Below, piece by piece: positions 18,881 to 30,850 of a DNA stretch of 64,000 bases. How positions within the stretch are numbered: the stretch's first letter is position 1; each line of letters starts with the position of its first letter. The position numbers and the translations under genes were made by a program. Where the stretch lies: NCBI GenBank assembly GCA_963575745.1, contig CAUYUJ010020270.1, positions 1 through 64,000 on the forward strand. Direction: 5' to 3'. Origin of the DNA: Prorocentrum cordatum (lineage: Eukaryota > Sar > Dinophyceae > Prorocentrales > Prorocentraceae). The notes beneath the pieces are model-generated. The model saw nothing but the letters and a program-made list of their open reading frames with translations, was not told the origin of the DNA and searched no databases.

Positions 18881-19750
18881 CTACCTGCGGCGCGCCGGCG
18901 CGGGACCACGCCGCCGCGCACTTCGGGCAAAAGACACCTGCAGCACGTGCTGCTTATGACACCACGGCGACATGAAGCTCGGCTGGTCGTCCAGGATCGC
19001 TGCCGCAGCCGCGTGCGCATCAAAGGCCGCGTGCCACTGGTTGAATGGTAGCAGCCCTTTCTGGACCCCAGCGTCCGAGGGATCCGCCTCCGCCCCCGGC
19101 GCTTTGCCCGGGGCCCAGCGCGGCAGGAAAGCCTTGCACGCGCGCCAACGTGTCGCGCCGCGCGGACGCGCGCAGATCGATCTCGCCTTGAGGTCCGGCA
19201 ACGCATACGGATGGGCCACGCCCTCGCGCCGGAGCTTCGCTGCCTGGGCCTCCAGCGCGTCGACCGCCGCGGAAGACGGCCAGAAGGCCGGCGGCAAATC
19301 GCGAAGGGACGCTTGACGCACCGACGCCCGGCGACGCACGCGAGACCCTGGAACCTCCCGCCTGGTGAATGGCGGGCCCAATCGCCACGTGCTTGGCGGT
19401 CGGTTCGCGCGTGGAACGCAGCGCTTCTTCGAGGCGGGACATATCCCCCGCCGCTGTCGCAAGCTGCACCAGGCCAGGGTCTTTCTGCTCGCGAGCCGCC
19501 CGGACCAATGCCTCGACGCATCCCGCCTGCCAGACCGCGTCGGCAGGCCAGCAGACACCGCGCGTCGAGCGCTCACTTTTCCAGCCGAGTCGAGGCCCCC
19601 CAATGAATTCGGATCCACTTCGAGCAGGTGCGCCCAGTGAGTCACGTCATTCTGCTTCAGCGACTCTGCCAAATTCCTGTAGAATTCACCCCCTCGCGGG
19701 GCCTCGGATTCAACTTCGGCCATCCAAGCAGGAAAGGAGCAAGAGGCCAT
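18881..19750 (-). pseudogene. gag-like first ORF of the DIRS-like element
   Basis: Start chosen at ATG 19750 (MASCSFPAWMAEVESE), because the upstream extension of the frame is encoded by minisatellite. Recognisable parts are FYRNLAESLKQNDVTHWAHL (residues about 24-43) and, towards the end, LPFNQWHAAFDAHA and MSPWCHKQHVLQV (about 18990-18920). The middle reads Arg-rich and is probably frameshifted, since alternative frames at 19521-18829 and 19508-19020 look better in part. It presumably encodes the structural or nucleic-acid-binding protein of the element, from position and pairing with pol. Confidence 0.5.
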
Positions 19751-19864
19751 GATGGCCACGCAACTTCGAAACCGAACTTCTCCGCGGATCAGCTGCGCAC
19801 TGCGCGGACGACGCGGGCGGAACGCGTTACTTCCATTACTTCGCGGATTTGCGGCCACCAATGA

Positions 19865-20515
19865 GCCGAGGACGCGCGCAACGCGCGCGCAGAGGGGCAC
19901 GAACGAGAGACCGCGCACGGGCGTGCCACACACGGGCAGAAGTGCCACATGCGGGCGGACGTGCTACACACGGGCGAGATGCCACACACGGGCGTGCCAC
20001 ATCTGGGCAGAGGTGCTACACACGGACGAGATGCCGCACGCGGGCGTGCCACACACGGGCAGAAGTGCCACATGCAGGCGGAGGAGCCACACACGGGCGA
20101 GACGTCACGCACGGGTGTGCCACATACAAGCAGAGATGCCACACACGGGCGAGATGCCACACACGGGCGTGCCACACACGGGCAAAAGTGCCGCATGCGG
20201 GCGGAGGTGCCACACACGGGCGTGTCACATACGGGCAGAGGTGCCATGCACGGGCGAGATGCCACACACGGGCGAAGTGCCACACACGGCCGGAAGTGCC
20301 ACATACGGGAGGCGGTGCCAGATACGGGCGAGATGCCACACACGGACGTGCCACGCACGGGCGGAGGTGCCGTACACGGGCGAGATGCCACACGGGTGTG
20401 CCACACACGGGCAGAAGTGCCACATACGGGCGAGATGCCACACACGGGCGAGATGCCACACACGGGCGTGCCACACACGGGCAGAAGTGCCACACACGGG
20501 CCATCCAAACACCAC
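19865..20515 (+). repeat. Minisatellite of 15- and 18-bp units (GCCACACACGGGC core)
   Basis: About 38 units with core GCCACACACGGGC followed by GAGAT, AGAAGT or GT. Translated on the plus strand it gives PHTGEMPHTG, on the minus strand VCGTSARVWH. Both are artefacts of the repeat. Confidence 0.9.
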
Positions 20516-20579
20516 ACGCGTACGAAAATGCGATCGCGGATGAACCGAGGACACATGCCACACACGTGCAAAGAGCCGC

Positions 20580-20940
20580 ACCAGGCATTGCACGTCAAAT
20601 GGACAAGCGCGCGACGGCGCCCGCACGCACGGCCACGGTGGACTGCCAAAAGCCGCACAGCAGGTGCCTCTCGCCGAGCATGGCGGGACACCCCCCACCA
20701 GCCGTGCGTGCGCGACGCCCCTCCTAACCCTGGGCGGCGCACACGCCCCCTCGCGCGCTCGCCCAGGCAAGCAGGGCGGCCTGCGCGACGCCTCGCGCCC
20801 ATCGCCTGGGCAAGCGTCGCCCCGCGCCGCTGCGCGTCGCGCGGCGCCCCTTCCCGTTCGCCCAGGCATGGGGGCCGGGGTGGGGGGCGCCCGCCCCGCG
20901 CTTTCGTGACCGCGATTCAACGTTGCACGATGACCGCCCG
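20580..20940. other. GC-rich spacer
   Basis: GC-rich sequence with four copies of CGCCCAGGCA or CGCCTGGGCA (about 20759-20865). No supported gene. Confidence 0.4.
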
Positions 20941-20947
20941 CAAGGTT

Positions 20948-21175
20948 CAGTTTGAAAAAGAAGCGCCCTCCATCCGTGAAAAGACTGCAAACCGTTATGC
21001 TAATTTGAGCGGCGTTAAGTCGAGGGCCACATGTTGAAAAGGAGCCGGCCTCCACCAGTAAGCTTGCTGCGAGCTTGTAAGACACATTCTCGTGGCGTTA
21101 AGGCAAGAACCACATTTGGAAAACAGCCCGCCTTCCATCCGTGAAATTGCTGCAAACTTCAAGTTCCCAGATTAT
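20948..21175 (+). repeat. Degenerate tandem repeat, period about 83 bp
   Basis: About 2.7 copies of a unit starting TTGAAAA(G)GAGCC, containing CCATCCGTGAAA-GCTGCAAAC and GGCGTTAAG-CGAGAACCACAT. Unit starts at about 20949, 21033 and 21117. Confidence 0.7.
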
Positions 21176-21267
21176 ACATGGTGAGGAAATCTCAGGTGAA
21201 ACGCCCAGCCCGCCTTACCGACATGTCTGGGGATGCGACATGGACGAGTTCCTCATAAGGAACAGGA

Positions 21268-21485
21268 TGGAGGAGGAGGAGGAGGGGGGAGAAGAGGAGG
21301 AGGAAGAGGTGGATGGGGGAGGGGGAGGAGGAGGAGGAGGGGAGGAGGGGTAGGTGGTGGAGGAGGAGGAGGAGGAAGAACAGGAAGGGGAGGGACAAGA
21401 GGGGGGGGGGAGGAGGAGGAGGAGGAGAGGAGGAGGAGGAGGAGGAGGAGGAGGAGGAGGAGGAGGAGGAGGAGGAGGAGGAGGA
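21268..21485 (+). repeat. (GGA)n purine tract
   Basis: About 215 bp of GGA/GAG units with G-runs, polypurine on the plus strand. Confidence 0.9.
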
Positions 21486-21489
21486 CGAG

Positions 21490-23630
21490 AGCCCTGCTCT
21501 CCATTCCTCTCCGCCCCTCTCTCGCCGCCGCTGTGGTCAGGCACGCGCCGCGCGTTTCGCGCGCCTGCGACCACAAGACCCGCGTTTCCCCCCCCCGCCT
21601 CCCGCGCGGACGCGCGGGCGGCCCGCCTCCCGGAGCGACGAGCGGAACGGGCCCAGAGCCGTTCGCGTCGAGGAGGGATTGCTCTGTGCATCGCTCTTGG
21701 CACCAGGCTCAGCCCACTGGGAAGTGGGGGAGGGCCAGCGTGTGGGGCGGATCACCCTTCCTGGGTGGGCGAGCTCCGCCCTGAGGCCTTCGGCGCGCCA
21801 TCCTGGTTGGGCCGCGTCTGTGCCACCCAGTTTTGCCACGAGCCAGCCAGGAGGGGGGGCGGGGAGAGGGCCCGAGAGGGGGGAAGGCGAGCGAGGAGCG
21901 GATCGGGTCGGAGGTTCGGGTCGGACGAGAGGGAGGGTAGGACATCTGACGACGACGGCCCATGAGGTCCTGGCATCGCAATTCTGTCACAGCGGGCGAT
22001 TTTGCCTTCTTTCGGGCCCCAGCATCCTCACGAATTGATTTGGGTTGAAAAATAAAGCAGAAAGACGGGATCCAGTGCTCAGGTCGTTTCCACGATGTTG
22101 CAGTGTTGCTGGCAACGTCGGATCGCAAGGATGACCGCCACCACCACCATCACGCGCGCTCGACCGCGAGGAGGGACTCGGCAGGAACCGGACGGGGCTA
22201 GAACGAGGTAAATCCGTTCCAGAGCGATCCGGAACGCTCTCAGAGCGTTCCGGAACGCTCTGAGAAGGCCGCGGCGCCCAAGATATCCTCCAGAGCCGCC
22301 AGATCTGAGAGATTTTCGATTCATCCTCACCCGATGTTATCCTAGTTTCGCCTTGACGAAGTAAAGGGGTCCTGAGAGAAATGGGTCCTGGACCCAGGGG
22401 CTGTTCCCCGAGGGGGCAGTTTCTCATGCCAGGTCGTTCTCCAGCGGTCCTGGGTCCCTAGGAGGGCCCTGTCAGCGCGAAGACGGCAGAAAGCCTCCAG
22501 GACCCGTGTGCTCGATCGGGGGAGGCGAGGTCCAGATGGAGCAAGCCCCGACGGAGACCAAGCACTCCGTATGGACTTACTCCGGATTGACTCAGTATCT
22601 CCTGACCTGAGGGCCCGCCTGCTTCATGGCGAGGGCTGGTAGATCTGGGGACTCAGACACCGAAAGAAAAAGCGAGGGCTACAGATGTCTGGGGAGGGGC
22701 ACAGAAAGAGCAGCGCAGACATCAGGACAGGGTCCTCTCAGGACACCTTCTCTTCATGGCTTAAGTGCCATGGCGAATCAAGGCCCTAGCGGGGATCCCA
22801 TCAGCCAGTGCTCAACGAGTACCGCTCGGACCTGATGGCACCAGCACTTTCATATTCTTTTTATGCTGAGCGTTTGTTCCATGTCGCGTCGAACGCAAAG
22901 AGTCGTCAGTCACTCCCCTCCCCTGCGCGCCCATCAGCCCCGGCCGGCGGCCCACCTCGTTCACCTCTCGCCGGGCTGGGCCTGCAGCCACCCATGGCGG
23001 CGGCCGCCCCCGCCATGGGCTCGGCGGAACCGCTCGAAGTGGAGGGGAACCGCGGGGTCTCAGCACCGGCGGTGCTGGCGGCGTCGGCGGCGCTGACGGC
23101 GGCGGCGGCCCTGGAGCGGCGGCGACGCTCGGCGGCGGGGTCACGGCGGCGGCGCTGTGGCGACGGCGGCGGAGTAATCGACTGGCGGCGGAGTAATCGA
23201 CGGCGGCGACGGCGGCGCTGTGGCGACGGCGGCAACACTGTCGGCGGCGGGTGCGCTGGCGGCAGCGGCGCTCGCGGAGGCGACGGCGCTGGCAGCGGCG
23301 ACGGCGTCGACGTCGAGGTGGCCCCCGCTCGTCGACCCACAGCCGCCATGGAGGAAACCGGTTCTGGTGGGGAAGGGGTCCTGGACCCCAGGGGCTTTCC
23401 CCCAGGAAGGGGGAAGGAGGGCAGGGAGCAGGATGACGATGATGAGGAACGGGAGGAGGAGGAGGAGGAAAAGGTACGGGCACCAGTTCATCATCCTGGT
23501 TTGTTTCCCAGCCATCTTGTGGTGTTGGGTAATCGTATCGAATAGACAGCGCCCCGCGTCCTCGTTTCTTCCCGCTGCCCCCTCCCTCCCCTCCCTGCCT
23601 CTGCCCTCAGCACGCCATGATCGTCATCAG
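21490..23630. other. Gene-poor interval
   Basis: No ORF with a coding look. It holds the palindrome at 22214-22265, two copies of GTCCTGGACCC followed by AGGGGCT (22386 and 23388), and a GGC-rich tract at 23080-23330 that creates Ala- and Arg-rich shadow ORFs. Confidence 0.5.
22214..22265. other. Nested palindrome (GGAACGCTCT)
   Basis: GGAACGCTCT, a C, AGAGCGTTCC, then GGAACGCTCT again (22231-22261): two overlapping perfect hairpins share the central arm. A degenerate fourth arm (CGTTCCAGAGCGATCC) precedes them. Confidence 0.85.
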
Positions 23631-23633
23631 ACT

Positions 23634-23639
23634 CATCAA

Positions 23640-23693
<54 letters not shown>

Positions 23694-23979
23694 TATTATC
23701 ATTATCAGTATCATTATCATTATCAGTATCAGTATCATTACCATTACCGTCATCGTCATCATTATCAGCATCAGCCTCATCTTCGTCATCATTGCAATTA
23801 GCATCATCAGCAGCAAATGCAGCATCGGCTTCGGTATCGGCATCAACATCTTCATCATCATCATCCTCATCACCATCTTCATCAGCATCATCGGCATACT
23901 CAGCATCATCACCTGCATCCGCAGCATCAACATAATCGTCACCATTATCATCATCATTCGCAGCATCGCCATCATCATC

Positions 23980-24011
<32 letters not shown>

Positions 24012-24021
24012 CATCATCAGT
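23634..24021 (+). repeat. ATC microsatellite, left flank of the LTR element
   Basis: Perfect (ATC)n at 23634-23693 and about 23967-24019, with degenerate ATC/ATT units between. The run stops abruptly at the left LTR. Confidence 0.9.
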
Positions 24022-24330
24022 TGTGTTATACACCCCCGGGCCCAGTTATGATTCACAGCGTCGTCGCAGTGTTGGCTCAAGAAAAACCGCGCGTCCGCCC
24101 GCCCCTCGGCCAGCTTGCCCCCCGCCTAGTAGTTGGTAGCTGGCTCGAAGCTTAACGGACACCCTACCACACCCATTACACTATGGCATGGAGAGGCGCA
24201 TCTCCCTCATCATTTTCACCGAAGGTAAACCTGAGCAAGAGGCTTCAACAATAAGATGATGAGGAAGGAGGATTACGAGACGAACGCGATTTTGCCGATC
24301 CACATGGCCAAGGACAAGCCCGTATCAACA
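24022..24330 (+). repeat. Left LTR of the copia-like element
   Basis: Starts TGTGTTATACACC and ends CAACA, with the TG..CA ends usual for LTRs. It aligns along its length with 36436-36748 at roughly three quarters identity by eye, with shared blocks such as GCGTCCGCCCGCCCCTCGGCC and ATGGCATGGAG. The right edge could be up to 30 bp further, because weak similarity continues. Confidence 0.65.
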
Positions 24331-25146
24331 AAACGGACAACTTACGGGCTATCGACCGAAAGTTCTGTTTTCGACCAAAGTGATTCTACCTGATGGGGGA
24401 ACGATGTTCCCTTCACCCGAAGACGATGTACGCCCCCAGAGAAAGATCGCGCCATGAAATGAGTGTGGATGTTCCTGAACTCGATTCCGCCGACGACGTT
24501 GGGGGATCGAGCCAACGTCCGACGTGCCTCGTCCTGGTGCTCCGAGACCGCAGAACGAGACCACCATTCGACAGGGCCAAGACGGAGATGAATGTACAGA
24601 CTTCGTTCCGCTCGACAACCGCGCGGGCGCTTCTGGGCACCTCTCGAGTGACGACCGCGGCGTGGAGGCCAGATCATCGGACAGGAATTTGTCGCGAAGG
24701 TCTACGCCCAAGCCGATTGCCCTCCATGGGGACCAGGAGCCGTCTGTCGAGGGGTTCGAAGTCTATGACCGTATGTCTCCCGTCCCGTTGGGTGACCTAC
24801 AGTAACGTTGCGAGCAGGTGCCGCCCATGCGTGGCGAAGATGCAGCGATTCCATCCGATGGTTCTCTGGAACGGCACTTGGATGACATCATAGATGTGGA
24901 GTCCGTGGACGTCCCCGTGCGGTGGGTGAGCAAACAGAGACGAGAAGCTACTTGCCTCTCGACTATCCGCCTCGGGAAGCGAAGCAGGTCTGGCGATATC
25001 CCGGAGCAAGACTCTATTTTCGTTCCGGGGGGGATGCCCGGCAGCAGCGCCCCCGGGTCCTCAGGCGGATTTTGGCGGTTGAGTCCCTCTGACCGGCGCA
25101 CCCGCTCTCACCCAGGGCCCCGAGGCCGCGGTCTGAGGTATCCGAT

Positions 25147-25482
25147 TTGCCCAACCCTATCGGGAAGGTCGAGCACCTTCAGCATGCGGATCAATGCCAA
25201 GTGGCCAACTATGGACACAAGTGTGCTGAAGTGCCAGTGTCGCGGTGCCCCGGCCGATTGGGTAAGTGTAAGAAGCCCGTTTGCTTCGGATGTTCCAACA
25301 GTTGCGATCCCTGCAACCTCGACTTCTTGTGCCCGACGCGCGCGGCCCCCGGCTCGCATCCTCACAATTGCGCCGGACTACGAGTCAATGAGTGTTGCGA
25401 GGCCGAGGAAAGGAAGGGGTTCGAGATCATGGAGGTCAGAGAGCGAGATCTGGCTGAAATGCGTGAGCAGCTGAGGCAATAG
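25147..25482 (+). pseudogene. Cys/His-rich (zinc-finger-like) and coiled-coil region of the LTR element
   Basis: This frame contains about a dozen Cys and several His in pairs (KCKKPVCFGCSNSCDPC, HPHNC), consistent with zinc binding. A helical Glu/Arg-rich stretch (EEERKGFE-like, VRERDLAEMREQLRQ) leads to a stop at 25482. The same helical, Ala/Glu-rich character continues in frame past that stop to about 25700 (YQLGRGPGAAANAARTLG). The position 1.1 kb inside the left LTR fits a gag or pre-pol segment. Zinc-binding function is inferred from spacing only. Confidence 0.45.
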
Positions 25483-26219
25483 GAACTGCAACAACGGGCA
25501 GCCGCTGCCTATCAACTGGGGCGAGGCCCGGGGGCCGCGGCGAATGCCGCGCGCACCCTGGGAGAGCGCCACGAGGCGGCGACGGCCTAACAGGCATGTG
25601 CCGCCACGGAGGAAATGCGGGAGCTCGAAATCATTGTCGCCTCAGCCCGACGGGCGACGACGACGCGGGCCGCCATGGAGTTGCAGGCAGCAGAGAATCG
25701 GAATACGCAGCAGAGGATCGGAATACGCAGTTGTCGGCCGAGGCCGCCGCTGCCATGCAGCAGGCCGATGCGAACCGACGCGTCGCGCGTGAGAGCCATG
25801 CTCGATCTGAGGCCGAGACGCTACGCGCTCGCGAGGGTGTTCGTCGCAAACTTGGCCAACATCAGATACAGTGGCATCCCGAGGGGGCGTCTCCGGCAAT
25901 TATTCTGGGCACTGGCTCTGCGATCCAGGAGAGTACGGCGGCTGCATCTACTGCCCTGCCGTTGGCGCCGACCGCGCCTGGGCGACCGGCCGCGGATGCG
26001 GGCCCAGGCCAGAATCCCCGCGCGGGAGCTCCGCGGTGCGCCCTGCGCTCCAAGGTGGAGAAGCACGACTGCCGTCTCTGCGACAAAGGCGTTCGTGGCG
26101 ATCATGCTGCATGGGGCGGCAAGACGCGCGCGCGCGCTGCCATGGAAAGGGCTCGGCAGCCGAGGAGAACGAGGGCGAGGACAGGCCCCGGGGAAAGATA
26201 TTAATATTAATTTTTAACA

Positions 26220-28480
26220 CAAAAAAAGCGATGCGAGCAACGTCGGGCCAGGGAGAATCTCCGGGAACACGGCGCCGCTGCGTCTATGCCGAGGGCCCCA
26301 TCCTCGTGACCGCATGCTTCGGCTTAGTCGCGCCCGGAGCTGCGCCCCGGGGAGCGATGGTCGGCGGGCCGAGGGCGCCGAGTTGAAGAGGCTTCTTGCG
26401 TTCGAGGAAGCTGCGAAGGCTGAACATGGGGCTCATGGGAAGGCTCGAGCAGGCGACGTAGCGAGAAGAGGGGGGCGCCAGGGCGCATGCTGAACGCCGG
26501 GTGAGCGCCCGGGAGATGCGCGAGGCAAGGGCTGAAGCGGCTGCCAGCGCGGGAATATCAGAGTCGGGGGCACGTCAACGCAGCCACCTCCTTCCCAGGA
26601 TGGATGCGCGCCTCCTGCGCCGGGGGGGGGGGGTCACCGACGATCTTCGGGGAGAAAGATAATACTAGCGAGTCGACACCCCCGCGGAAGGCGCCAGTGC
26701 CCGGGCGCCCTGGCTCGGACCTCTCTTGGCGACGGAGGCGAGGATGAGACGACGGATATTCGACGCCCGATGGAGACGGGGAAAACGATCCAGATCGTCG
26801 GCGCCGACGCGGCGGAGGACCGCCTGGAGGCGGCTCGCCCGGCGCCGGCTGCGGCGGCGATGCCCCCCCGACCCCGTCGACGGGCGTCGCCCCGGCCACG
26901 CTGGGGCGGTGCTGCTAAGACGGGGAAGATCGTATCGGGGGCGATTCCTGATGCTGCTAACTGCCAGCGATGGAGGTGCGATGTCGTCTGGGCGGCGGCC
27001 TCGGTCTCGCCGAATTCTGAAGACGCCGTTAGCTGAGTGCTGTCGACGTGAAGAATGTTGATGCCAGGGGGTTGAGAGACCCGGGCATCTTTTTTCCGGC
27101 TTGACCCGATGATAACAGTAGTTGGTTTCATGTCGATGGTTAACAAGATCGTCAAATACAGACAGTTACCGTCACAGTTACGCCATCTCGCGAGCCATAT
27201 CGAACGCTCAGATATTACCTAGCAGACCGCCTGGAGCACGATGGTCGCGATGCGCTCCGCATCGTTGCCGCGCGCGTGACCGCCGGGCAGAAGCACTGTC
27301 AAGTGTGCACGTGCGCGGGTCTCATGGAAATCAATACCCGCGGCTTTGGTAAGGAGGCGGATCCCTACCTGTTCCATTTCTGCGATGAATGGGTGGGGAC
27401 ATTCAACGAAATGAAGGAATTGGACGCCTCCCTTCGCCCCGCATACAGGAACGCTTCTATCGCCAAATGCAGACATGACCTTGCATGCAGTTCACCCTTG
27501 TCATCTACGAGCATTGCGGCGATCATTGCGGGACTGGCATAAAGACCTACGGATGGCTGTCGTCGAGGGCCAACGACTCCACGCGCAAAGAAAGAAGGCG
27601 TAGTAACCGAGGATGGTAGCGGGAAACATTATACCCTCGAGGCCTTCCTGCGGGGGGCGACGAGGACGAAGGGGGGGGGGGGGGGCGGAGTAGTCATCAA
27701 AACCCGCGCATGAAGGGCGGCCGCCTCAAGATGTCGGTGCCGTGAAACAAGTTTCTCAATGGCAAGTGCCCGCATGCCCGACGCAGCGCCAGTGCCAGCG
27801 CCCGAAAGAAGTGGAGGCCCTGCCGCCCCGGCCCAAGCGGATCCTGCCCAGCCATGCAAAGACGGCGAAAAGAGCGAAGGAAATAAGAATGAGAGTAAGG
27901 ACAAGGAGAAAGGGGAGAGGAAAAGGCTAAGAACGGCGACCGCGGCGGGAGCCAAGAGCATCAGTCCGATCGCTCTTCGGGCGGCGGCAAGGGCCGCGAT
28001 CGGTCGCAGAGTCGCGCCTCCAGCGTTAGTTTCGAGAAGAATGGCTTGCGCCGGGCATTTAGTCGTGGAGCTCGCACCTTGTCTCCCGAGAAATGCCCTC
28101 GCGATCGCCGCCAGGCCGCGCCTGTGGAGACGCTCTCTGTCGCGACAAGTTCGCGGCCAGCATGGGCGGGATCGGCAAGTCCCCCCCCCCCCCCCTACAT
28201 GCGCAGCAAGGAACAGATGTCGGCGGCGGCGCAGAAATTGAAGAAGATAGCCGCGCCTGCACAGGGCAGCGACAAGGATCAGGCGAAGGGGAAGGGCCAG
28301 ACAGAGGAGACGCGACAATGCTGGAGACCTGGCCGGACAAACTTGCCAGTTTGGCAGGGGCCGTTGGGGCAGGGACAACGCTCCCGGACATCCGCGATCA
28401 GAGTGGCCGGCGCGCGGCGACGTTGTCATTGGGGTCGGCCTGGGCGGGGCTGTAGTCGATTGCGGCTGCCTCGCCTTGAG
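26220..28480 (+). other. Unassigned internal part of the LTR element
   Basis: About 2.2 kb between the Cys-rich segment and the protease-like segment. Short frames such as 27276-27542 carry Cys/His clusters (HCQVCTCAG, FHFCDEW), but no domain can be named. A run of about 16 G at 27669 and one of about 15 C at 28187 break the frame. Confidence 0.4.
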
Positions 28481-29127
28481 AATTGGAGTTCCCCAGTTTG
28501 CCGCCCCCCCAATTGTCCGCGCTGGATCGGGAGTCCAAGCGCCGCCATCAGGTCGGATATCGGCCCTCGGACGATGCTCTGACGAGGACGGAAAGAGCGC
28601 GGACGTCCGCGCGCATGGACGTGGGCACGTTCGCTTGGCCGCACCAGCAAAGACGCAATGCGGGACCAGTGGTCACTTGCATGTGAAATCGCAGATGCGT
28701 TTCCAGGCGGGCGGATTCGCGTCGCTTCCGGAACAGCCCTTTGAATTTTGCAGGACTTGGAAGCCTAGTAGAAGCGCTATCAACGCGATTGCCCGAGCGA
28801 GAGCGTGCCCCGGTCAATGGACGGCGCGCGGCACGCATGGGCCCGAGCGCACCTCAACTAGTCATTTGGACTCTCCGGCCGAAGAGGAAGGTAACCTTGT
28901 CGGTGCCAAGTACACGGGGGGATCCCTTTCGAGTTTGGTGAAGGCGCCAAGGGCACGAAGGTGCCCTCAGTGGGCTGCGAAGCGCGCGCGAAGGGTGAAT
29001 ATCCAGGTGCAGCAGGCATTTGACGAGGCTATGGCGCTGGAGCGGGAAGTGGGCTGGCTGGGGGCAGCAGTCCGACGGCGAGCTGAGCGACGCCAGTGGT
29101 GAGCGCGACGCCAGCCTTGTAGTTGCT

Positions 29128-29580
29128 GTGTCTGCTGGGAAACGGCGTGAGGCCACGAGGGATAAGAAGTCGGGCGCCGTTCGTCTTGGATCCATGAGGT
29201 CCATCGTCGATGCGCGCTTCGGCTCAAACCTGATCCCCGTCAAGTACTTGCACGAAGCAGGGATGGTTGTCAGGATCTCTCCGCTGACCCTTCCCGTCGC
29301 CCTGAACGTTGCGGGCGGTCAGTCGAGGGCTCTCGGCGCCGTCAAGGTCGCCAGCGACGAGCTGAGTAAAGGGGCGATGGGAGCGACTGTCATGCCAGAA
29401 ACCCCGAGCGTGGTTTCAGTGGGCGAGCTCTGCATGGGCCCCAGCTGCAGTTTTCATTGGGCAACCGGCAGGGCGCCGCACCCACTGCCGACGCAGGTAA
29501 GAAGTTTTGAACTTATAATGGAGGGCAGGATTCCCTACCTTACCATGAATGGCAGAGGGGCCTCGGGTCAAGTAGGCGAG
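29128..29580 (+). pseudogene. Aspartic protease-like segment
   Basis: IVDARFGSNLIP (from 29202) sits where copia-like proteins of dinoflagellates have a D-S/T-G motif; the Ser/Gly are replaced here (D-A-R). Downstream LPVALNVAGGQSRALG and TPSVVSVGELCMG, SFHWATGRAPH and EGRIPYL follow the spacing I know from that family. The active site looks mutated. The frame is open 29020-29850. Confidence 0.6.
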
Positions 29581-30239
29581 GCAGCTCCTGCCAGCCCACC
29601 CAGGCATGGGCGGTGGGCGCGCGTGGAGATCGGCGCGAGGTCTGGCTCGGATGACCCTGGGGCGCCGGGCGGCCCCCCGCTCCAGGCGCTCAGGCGCCGC
29701 GGAACCTCTGAGTTGCACTCGCGGAAGGTGATGGCAGAAGACTCCTACTCGAACGGCAAGCTGGATATCCGATCGGACGGCGCCTTAGGATTTCTGGCCA
29801 CGGACAGCGCATTGGCGCCGCAGTCTGATACGCTCACCAACTTATCTTGAGCCCCATGAAGCGGCAAAGCTAGGGTGGACCAGTGCGGACACAAGTTTTT
29901 TCAGCAGTGGCGAAGCGTCCCGGCGCGCCTATAGCCCTACCAAACAATGTTCTTGGAACATGTACGGCTGGGGCAGTATTGTTTTAACGCATCGGGTTCA
30001 AGTTCTAATAACACTGTTTGTTATTAGAACATTTTGGAGTTCTACGAACATTTCGTGGTATGACTATAGGAATGCCGGGACGGTCGGTCCCTGCTCAAAG
30101 TTTTGTTAGCAGCAATATCACGAAGGCGGGCCAGATCGCGGGCTGGGCTATGCCCTGTCGCGCGACGGCAATGCCTGCACCGGGAGAGGAAGAAGTTGTC
30201 GACGCGGCCCCGGACCGGGAGCCGTGGAAATAATCGACG

Positions 30240-30850
30240 GTCTTGGCGATGAACCAATTGAAGATGCAAATCGGTTTTCTAGTGAACCTAGGGGCGCCCG
30301 CCCAGAAGCTAGAATGCATTTACTCGGACGCGGCCCCTGAGCTGAAGAGGGATTGCAAGTCATTGAACGTGCATTTCTGAGCGCGTCCATGACCGTCCAT
30401 GACTCCACGCAGCGCGCGAACAAGAAGCATAACTCAGTCGCTGAGAGGGCCGGCGCCACCGTTCAGGACGTGGCGAGGGGCCCTCCTCGCGAATGTGGGG
30501 CTGCCAGTCCCGTACTGGGCACGTGCTGCAGCTTACTTTTGATTGTGTGATCATGCGCAGGAGAATCGCGCGGATGGTTCTGCGTGGAAAAAGAATATGG
30601 CTGATCATAGAACGGGTCCATGGCGCCGTTCGGCTCTGCCGCGAGGCACCCCCTGCCCTCGGAGTTTCGCGCCGAGCAGCCCGTGGCGGGCCCTCGGGCT
30701 TGAGCGGGGATCTACTTGGGATATGTCCACCATGTGGGGGGGCGGGTAGGCCCCGACCATCGCCGCGTGCCTCTGGAACAGCTTGGCGGACTTAACTTCA
30801 AGACAGGAATGAAGAAAGACGGGCGAAGGTCAATTTTAGAAAGATCGGAG
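30240..30850 (+). pseudogene. Integrase remnant (copia type)
   Basis: In order: LGAPAQKLECIYSDAAPELK (catalytic-type Asp at about 30326), a frame change, NSVAERA (30431-30451, the Glu of the DDE set), NVGLPVPYWARAAAYF in another frame (about 30495-30540), then the C-terminal AGIYLGYVHHVGGR (about 30704-30745) and GLNFKTGMKKDGRRS. At least three frame changes. The motif order is that of retroviral-type integrase, with the GxFLGY-like C-terminal motif typical of copia elements. Confidence 0.7.

Larger units (their letters stand above)
16250..19750 (-). mobile_element. DIRS/Ngaro-like retroelement, frameshifted
   Basis: About 3.5 kb on the minus strand: a gag-like first ORF (19750-18881) followed by reverse transcriptase and RNase H in several frames (18748-16250). 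No integrase of DDE type is visible, and I could not find a tyrosine recombinase. The RNase H directly after the reverse transcriptase, and the motif style, point to the DIRS/Ngaro group, by inference. No long terminal repeats were recognised. An 18/15-bp minisatellite borders its 5' side. Confidence 0.6.

Noticed and set aside
19865-20515. C2H2 zinc-finger array
   Set aside because: HTGEMP-like motifs come from a DNA minisatellite. No Cys-Cys-His-His spacing is kept, and all frames look equally repetitive.
23607-24080. Poly-Met/Asp or poly-Ile ORFs across the ATC array
   Set aside because: Pure microsatellite translation on both strands.
24063-24084. GCAGTGTTGGCTCAAG in the left LTR as a spliced-leader relict
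   Set aside because: The aligned position in the right LTR reads GCAGCTGCTGCGAGTTAAG, so the match is a chance feature of one LTR copy.
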